The notes under the pieces were generated by a model that saw only the letters and a list, made by a program, of their open reading frames with translations, searched no databases and was not told where the DNA came from. A program made the translations under genes and the position numbers. Positions 32,801 through 34,500 of a stretch of DNA of 34,500 nt are shown here, one piece after another. This stretch comes from Methanomassiliicoccales archaeon (GTDB taxonomy: Archaea; Thermoplasmatota; Thermoplasmata; Methanomassiliicoccales; UBA472), in the NCBI GenBank assembly GCA_026394375.1, contig JAPKYJ010000012.1, forward strand, positions 1-34,500, in the 5' to 3' direction. Every line of letters begins with the position of its first letter. Positions within the stretch are counted from its first letter, which is position 1.

Positions 32801-34177
32801 GTTGTTCATGGTAACGGTCGCCGCACCCTCAGGAAGGCCAATGCCCGGATCTCCGATGAAGATCGCATCGATGAGGCCGGGAGCGGACACGTTGTCCATG
32901 ATCACGGTCACATCTCCGACCCATGCGAACAAGTAGAACCCGGTCGTCGAGTTGGTGATGACAACTGGGTCGATGCTCGCGTCGAGATCCCCGTAGCTTT
33001 CGGCGTAGACCACAAAGTCCGAAGCGTTGAAGTCAGTGTCCGATATGACCAGGTTCAGGTCGCCATTCAGAGCCCAAGCGTAGATGCCGTAGTCGGTGAC
33101 CAGATCGAAATCGCAATTGGTCACGCCGACATCCACATCGCCCCCGGGGGATAGCGCATAAACACCAGTGGTGACGTTGGTGATCAACGCTCCGTTGACG
33201 GAGACGATGACATCGCCCGATCCCGCGGATATACCCGCCACAGCGTAGCTCGGCGTTCCGGTCACGCGGCCAAGCGTTCCGCCGTTGATCGTGACCCTCG
33301 CGTCGCCATTCACATTCGCATACGCATACACATCGACGCCGGCGTCATAGATCTCGCCCGAGGTGACAGTGGCGAAAGCGCCGTAATTCCCAAACACAAA
33401 TACTCCGATCAGCATCGACGCACCCGGCGAGGCCATATCAGCCCCGTTCAGATTGAGGGTGGCGTTCTCGTCGCTGATTATATAGACGCCTATGGTCCCA
33501 ACATTGAACAGGTTCGCGGCCGCAAGGTTCACGGTGACATTGTAAGTGGAATCGACGACGATGCCATATTCCGCTCCGATGACCAGGACGTCGCTGATGG
33601 TGTAAGTCCGGGGTCCAACGTCATTGATGATCGTGATGGCGCTGCCCAAGATGTCCTCGAAGTTCAGGTTGCTCATCTGGATGGTGGTGTCCTCGATATA
33701 CAGGGGGTTGTTACCATACTCAAAGGAGCAGGTCTGGACGCGCGAGCCCGATTGGCCAGAGCCGAAATAGATCCGGTTCCAGTCACCTGCTGCAGGAGAG
33801 GTGTCATTCGACCCGAAGAATACTGGACCGCCTCCGCCGGGTGACCCGTCTCCGACCGCGATCAAGTTGCCATCATCTACGGTGAGTGTGAAAGACCCGT
33901 TGAACAGAACCTGCACACCAGCCTCGATGGTCAATGTCGTTCCTGAGCCGGTGATCGCGATGTCATTCAAGATGATGTACGTGTCGTCTCCACCTAGAGC
34001 CCAAGTCGTGTTGCTTGTTACATCACCGGTAATATAAGTCGCGGCGCTGGCGTTGCCGCTGTTGAAAATCAACAGCAGCGCAAATACGAACGCTAGCACG
34101 CCGACGTAAACTATGGCCTTCTTGCCAAGAACGCGGCCTAATGACGGGCTGCGCTCTTCATTTATTGAACTATCCAT
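23816..34177 (-). CDS. giant secreted beta-helix surface protein, C-terminally anchored
   Basis: The product has about 3453 residues; numbering is from ATG 34177. A signal sequence (KKAIVYVGVLAFVFALLLIF, residues 19-38) ends at an ASAA site near 46. Residues about 50-1470 and 1690-2900 are repeat-rich and predicted to form right-handed parallel beta-helices: early rungs follow a G-D/S-hydrophobic alternating pattern (NGDLNLVISD, LEGSADVDLN), later ones the PbH1/NosD type (GIYISDAEYLYIQSNTF). A nidogen-like beta-sandwich interrupts at about 1489-1656. Three Ig-like/carboxypeptidase-regulatory-like repeats lie at about 3107-3411. One membrane helix and ARKP end the protein. N-glycosylation sequons are frequent. 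An adhesin or S-layer-associated role is inferred. GTG 34189 is an alternative start; GAGGTG sits 9-10 bases before the ATG. Confidence 0.93.
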   Translation of the reverse strand: MDSSINEERSPSLGRVLGKKAIVYVGVLAFVFALLLIFNSGNASAATYITGDVTSNTTWALGGDDTYIILNDIAITGSGTTLTIEAGVQVLFNGSFTLTVDDGNLIAVGDGSPGGGGPVFFGSNDTSPAAGDWNRIYFGSGQSGSRVQTCSFEYGNNPLYIEDTTIQMSNLNFEDILGSAITIINDVGPRTYTISDVLVIGAEYGIVVDSTYNVTVNLAAANLFNVGTIGVYIISDENATLNLNGADMASPGASMLIGVFVFGNYGAFATVTSGEIYDAGVDVYAYANVNGDARVTINGGTLGRVTGTPSYAVAGISAGSGDVIVSVNGALITNVTTGVYALSPGGDVDVGVTNCDFDLVTDYGIYAWALNGDLNLVISDTDFNASDFVVYAESYGDLDASIDPVVITNSTTGFYLFAWVGDVTVIMDNVSAPGLIDAIFIGDPGIGLPEGAATVTMNNCTFLGSYIPGSHGIEVNANLTVTLNLRNVVVDAYYYGIRASSVNGNIVFSADPCYFSHAYLSAIDLQAPTGSVQMTLVDVTMVDASFVAVPAINIDAEDGVVASLTNVLIETIGVPTPIFMNGYLDIYTFNGTIDLDMNNVSMFSDTASYGVWLLAANGTVDVDLTGVMIYLYQDYGTTMVEGDQSFTVDANDTILFSANGFITVFGYDSVELTAIHGDIVASFNSFMMYDIFDDFIEINAYDGEVLLTVTLGDFNNTDMVDQAEFYSMYDSQVVSVFASGDVVVVAEGLLSIDVAGGFWVLSLLGDIELEMTSVYLISVNADYGVYVYALEGSADVDLNDVVVMLFEDYGGVSWDGVSSFIVMANTTIEFDADGLFIEFGYDGIELANNFGTIEVNIANAEIYNIKHRTLAIDGAADVELSLTEYYVNDSEMFLQTLESFAIQVDAVGGISLNALNVSINDMLYGIRLDSDTGDVTVDADSVYMWSYVPTLWWRMHEGLLIYAEEGSVQVTLDGCSIGMDALYSLTNIGLGIWANQSVELDINGLAMSEWIDSIWVWTDNGSIEATIDGLDIEHSYEIGAAFYAPAGGINLTMTNSMIVNTTNLGSAVAALIAQAGGDLNIVMDGVDIIVSDGYGMNLLTTDGNLVLELSNVDIESCGETGIRGVAVNGNVVAEIDPSLIADCHVAIYLDSAFDMTFLMVDTTIWECDEGIELHAASGFMDIDLLSDVFNETASWALFAEIDVDDIDFDMIDTIVMGTGWGINLFTYDGAIDIDVLGSSFDDNINYGLYADSTNGDIDLYMVDTLVNDSFIGILLATDNGSLIIEMHGVTVSACFIGLDGYTEEGNITAVIDEESVFSDCYVGIYLESDEDLNIAMSDSLVEECYAGVELFANIEPLLVNYDNMTFESNSVYGTYAWLFDGDMFVNVHDSLFNNTDQWSMYLETYNGTIWLNIDPTTFHLGMWGVWASASEDIVATVADSFFLGQSVGGMEMYAGVDVYLDVTNTVFNGSEANNAEIMIPTEVESSYAIVDPETNYTTTNIADSMTVTLGFDFPFNGVDYPQVLMSYQGWISPDLGLTPDPSDPYEFGPSGDLEDLIAATQYDWTTTEYAGFGYKVNDSRGAMLPNVVFQWYVWDSGQPQLKNVFEIWLYENGDIEFRYAMMDGQYLQDYWYWDDYADYGVNFANGQNWNLKLLDVDFMNMDWSSVYFSMQAMSAGFGLFTWAGYNTTATITDSEFSHYMTGGAMMFSEEGWMDVLVEATDFNYIYADYWDEPAALQVGSSGSIIDLTIAESCSFDYIRGVAIFAFDTPTGGGVSTMSITNMMFHEVTVTAWLMSTVVEGPDAPGIVDFVGTKTFSNNVGDQVGEMLLETNLEVGNSTWSVTVNDIMEDNVLTGGVNRWFATDEYGYLATDAMLGSDLDIDAGDAGVATVDWDVAANDNQIEEAGWVIYDYYYYEAYTSPVMDAIEADGNADVSEEATVTFNAELTAEGNNLSSWMCEFWEGVDFEANGDLIDGELFLTATMNVNDNLMDFEAGGYNGIDMGTWIDAQNGLGDATLEATYTATNNEIYGLWYNGIYIQAGMDASNQFGAFFSSANALVTDNTIYVGGVGVYLYFYNEVGFNHYFPPYEMSVDSSADMLFSGTVTRNSIEGDTGVYLEVDSYATEDYYGVFSNASANIAGSLDVTENEIYAYGDSSDEGGVSIYLYVQAWAGDAIATGDFDVTVENNYIGFWGDYGAGIYVETYTEVGTENYRYFDEPTCTMTTDFSFRNLTLVGDGIEMYQYVDGYRSSGEAYLTTNVLVRDLTAYYFSDEGVFVGVYPTAEYSPSYSGYPEVHSDVEILVTNLTAYGDDSGYGECVGIEIASEGSDAYAEGSVTIVENDLEGAYDGVYVWTYPAEVPVLIADNYIAYCSEGIELWNVDMTVERNTLIYNYDYGIDLYGGTGTITDNTISAWGDDDAIGIYVDVDTDDFSYLNGMVYFLTIENNVLSDLGDDGIYISDAEYLYIQSNTFTNIGGSGVDLDSEYVGLGYASYEVTVDQNDFTNIGDVGVFMSGVLYLDVHQNTVNSADEGIEVEDSYFVSIEDNVLANVNDGIDIEDSYQVEILNNVLSTSDIETGDEVVAPGYGDWNVGLNLEDLSYVLVDNITITGFNDGVTVDDVDHLIFSDSSVTWNLGNGMSVEDSSEVIIENSVFTDNAWMGVYFNDTVEVIFSDNLVNHNGMEGLVFSFCVDVIVYNGEYRNNGEHGIVCWFSAISWIVDAESIVEVNPVDFNGLLTVVDGGVLWLEDVYMEIGAGEYGSFSVITVEQGGEMHAIDTTFDGYYLWEFNVFGVLEMISSAEYGALELYLGETSQATIETSSIMWNERNGIHVVGCSPVIMLTTIALNDRNGMYIEGASAAPKVTDCMIILNMRGVYAVGSHLEDLTDNVFALNYEAGVFAEQVQGTIHDNMFLLNAKEIYVKDSIVSIQDNQIGYTTLVQVLMEFSPLLGLMNLSGEIFLPIIGSYVDTELVINILAHHVGLYATNSEVTTSGNVYGLLTTAVIVTDTELTFGDEIKQNILLVPYMGVDSVIRVISMPVPVYDGIVAKNSNVIMSDAKIDVLDDALFLDHSTATVSSSTLTAMDFSFYLIRDSHASAADCTFGKVKVEDTSTFSVSEKLTVIVEDAWAAAVANVPVKIASATGAVIATGSTDAEGKFVATVAAYVQTAAGKDSSVQPYAVTANYTLVPTTGYPGYNATWSPPIVTKSVSISGPSSVTIQTGMIIRYQLVTVAQDPDGRAVPGASVVYKNAQGETVKTGTTDAQGQYSDLVIAYVMNPSSGKDTSMNPYDVTVTYPLLVTGYAGRVVFNPRTVSASATMEQQITTVTVKTGIIMYFDLTVTAKNKENKTAAGVWIVVYDATGAVAGNGPTNENGVFSIELVGWTQAADGTIDTTMNPYTVVAAFSSGEVQSLVDMSSGSMSIVIMEHVEPAYDWTPVAIMGGVAALVLGAALFVVARKP
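23945..24226 (-). repeat. Ig-like repeat 3 of the giant protein
   Basis: It starts TVTVKTGIIMYFDLTVTAKN and holds NGPTNENGVFSIELVGW and DTTMNPYTVVAAF. The TG-I/M-I, Gly-Asn-Gly turn and MNPYxV signatures match repeat 2 directly upstream in the protein. Confidence 0.75.
24236..24547 (-). repeat. Ig-like repeat 2 of the giant protein
   Basis: It begins VTIQTGMIIRYQLVTVAQD and includes TGTTDAQGQYSDLVIAYV and KDTSMNPYDVTVTYPL. It aligns with repeats 1 and 3 at about 105-residue spacing. Confidence 0.75.
24575..24859 (-). repeat. Ig-like repeat 1 of the giant protein
   Basis: It contains EKLTVIVEDAWAAAVANVPV, ATGSTDAEGKFVATVAAYV and KDSSVQPYAVTANYTL. It has the same strand order and the D-x-x-x-x-PYxV ending as repeats 2 and 3, but lacks the TG-M/I-I opening. 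Confidence 0.7.
29210..29713 (-). other. nidogen-like beta-sandwich domain inside the giant protein
   Basis: This segment breaks the beta-helix rhythm. It reads TLGFDFPFNGVDYPQVLMSYQGWI, then NVVFQWYVWD and NVFEIWLYENGDIEFRYAMM, followed by Tyr/Trp/Asp-rich YWYWDDYADYGVNF. The FPFNG, GWI, FEIWLYENGDIEFRY order is typical of nidogen-like extracellular domains. Confidence 0.55.
31391..31912 (-). repeat. 174-residue module, second copy
   Basis: Residues about 756-929. ADYGVYVYALEGSADVDLND and LFIEFGYDGIEL align without gaps to the first copy at a constant 174-residue offset. Confidence 0.7.
31913..32434 (-). repeat. 174-residue module, first copy
   Basis: Residues about 582-755. ASYGVWLLAANGTVDVDLTG and FITVFGYDSVEL match the second copy. 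The outer limits are approximate, since similarity fades towards the ends. Confidence 0.7.
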
Positions 34178-34188
34178 TGCTCTCGCCA

Positions 34189-34201
34189 CCTCTTGAAGAG
34201 G
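34189..34201. promoter_or_regulatory. palindrome at the ribosome binding site of the giant gene
   Basis: CCTCTTGAAGAGG is a perfect 13-base palindrome covering the GAGG of the predicted ribosome binding site. It could fold in the mRNA and hide this site, or be a protein-binding site. Confidence 0.35.
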
Positions 34202-34500
34202 TATGTAATTCCTCCCGAACCAAGTGGAATTGTTTGGCCTTTATTACGATACGCGTTACTTAAAGGTTGCTGAGACCAGAGGGTCCTGGGGAACGCTTGA
34301 TTTCACTATCGTTGGGGGCTCTCTGGAAGCGGAACGAGATGAGACGCCGTCTCGTCGGTCGTCGAAGGAGCGGTTTGAGCACCCCTGCGACTTGTTATCA
34401 AACGGCGGAACGACGACTGTCGATAAACGACACAATTCCGGGCAGAACCTTCGTCCCCAAGGGTTTAATCGTCGTCGAGCATACGCAGCTTCGTGCACAA
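34202..34500. other. non-coding region upstream of the giant gene
   Basis: I see no convincing gene. TATA-like candidates for the giant gene are GTAATAAAG (minus strand, 34239-34247) and CTTTAAG (34257-34264). Two inverted repeats lie further out: GAGACGCCGTCTC (34341-34353) and TGTCG-ATAAA-CGACA (34418-34432). At the edge, GGTTTAATC (34462-34470) on the plus strand lies about 28 bases before a GTG at 34494 and may drive a leaderless gene outside the window. Confidence 0.45.

Noticed and set aside
23816-34177. CRISPR array or DNA tandem repeat in the giant gene
   Set aside because: Repetition is at the protein level with diverged DNA; there are no identical repeats with unique spacers.
34256-34498. 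80-residue minus-strand frame upstream of the giant gene
   Set aside because: It overlaps the likely promoter, is Arg/Ser/Pro-rich without motifs, and has no ribosome binding site.

Overview
The window comes from an archaeon, most likely a member of the Thermoplasmatota (Thermoplasmata or Methanomassiliicoccales-like). It carries the archaea-only tRNA-dependent amidotransferase GatD/GatE, ribosomal protein eS17, an HVO_0476-type zinc-finger protein, a TIGR00267-type CCC1-like membrane protein, intron-containing tRNAs, and TATA-box promoters about 25-32 bases ahead of tRNA ends and leaderless start codons. A heliorhodopsin fits this too, since a crystallised heliorhodopsin came from a Thermoplasmatales archaeon. 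Third codon positions are GC-rich, genes are tightly packed, and many neighbours overlap by 4-10 bases.

Layout. Positions 1-2000: a possible gene remnant, a poorly paired tRNA-Arg(UCG), hypE, and a convergent CCC1-like membrane protein. 2100-6250: a large secreted zinc metalloprotease, a tRNA-Val(UAC) with an intron in its D arm, and a GT10 (fucosyltransferase-like) glycosyltransferase. 6340-9430: a heliorhodopsin, a DUF1015 protein, and a two-TM potassium channel whose cytosolic part is a TrkA-N/RCK domain followed by a YHS metal-binding domain. 9530-11730: a tRNA-Thr(GGU) with a D-arm intron, the ribosome quality-control factor NFACT/RqcH, and tRNA-Arg(GCG). 11769-14397: a three-gene ABC-2 exporter operon. 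14440-16421: eS17, thyX, a TraB-family protein and a small zinc-ribbon membrane protein. 16451-20541: an HAD phosphatase, protein-L-isoaspartate methyltransferase, the HVO_0476 protein, a metallo-beta-lactamase-fold hydrolase translationally coupled to a rhomboid protease, and a HemK2-like methyltransferase. 20538-23766: gatE and gatD. 23816-34177: one giant gene for a secreted, membrane-anchored beta-helix protein of about 3450 residues, filling almost a third of the window.

How the genes work together. Most of the middle is core information processing and protein quality control: GatDE charges tRNA-Gln, RqcH rescues stalled large subunits, Pcm repairs isoaspartate, and HemK2-like enzymes modify release factors. 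Three tRNAs sit between the core genes. The accessory layer faces the cell surface: the metalloprotease, the GT10 enzyme, the rhomboid protease, the ABC exporter and the giant beta-helix protein are all envelope or extracellular functions.

The most unusual items are the potassium channel-RCK-YHS fusion, the giant surface protein (835 consecutive residues without lysine, a 174-residue tandem duplication, and an inserted nidogen-like domain), the heliorhodopsin, and two tRNA introns inside D arms with relaxed splice motifs. I see no CRISPR array, insertion sequence, rRNA or prophage.
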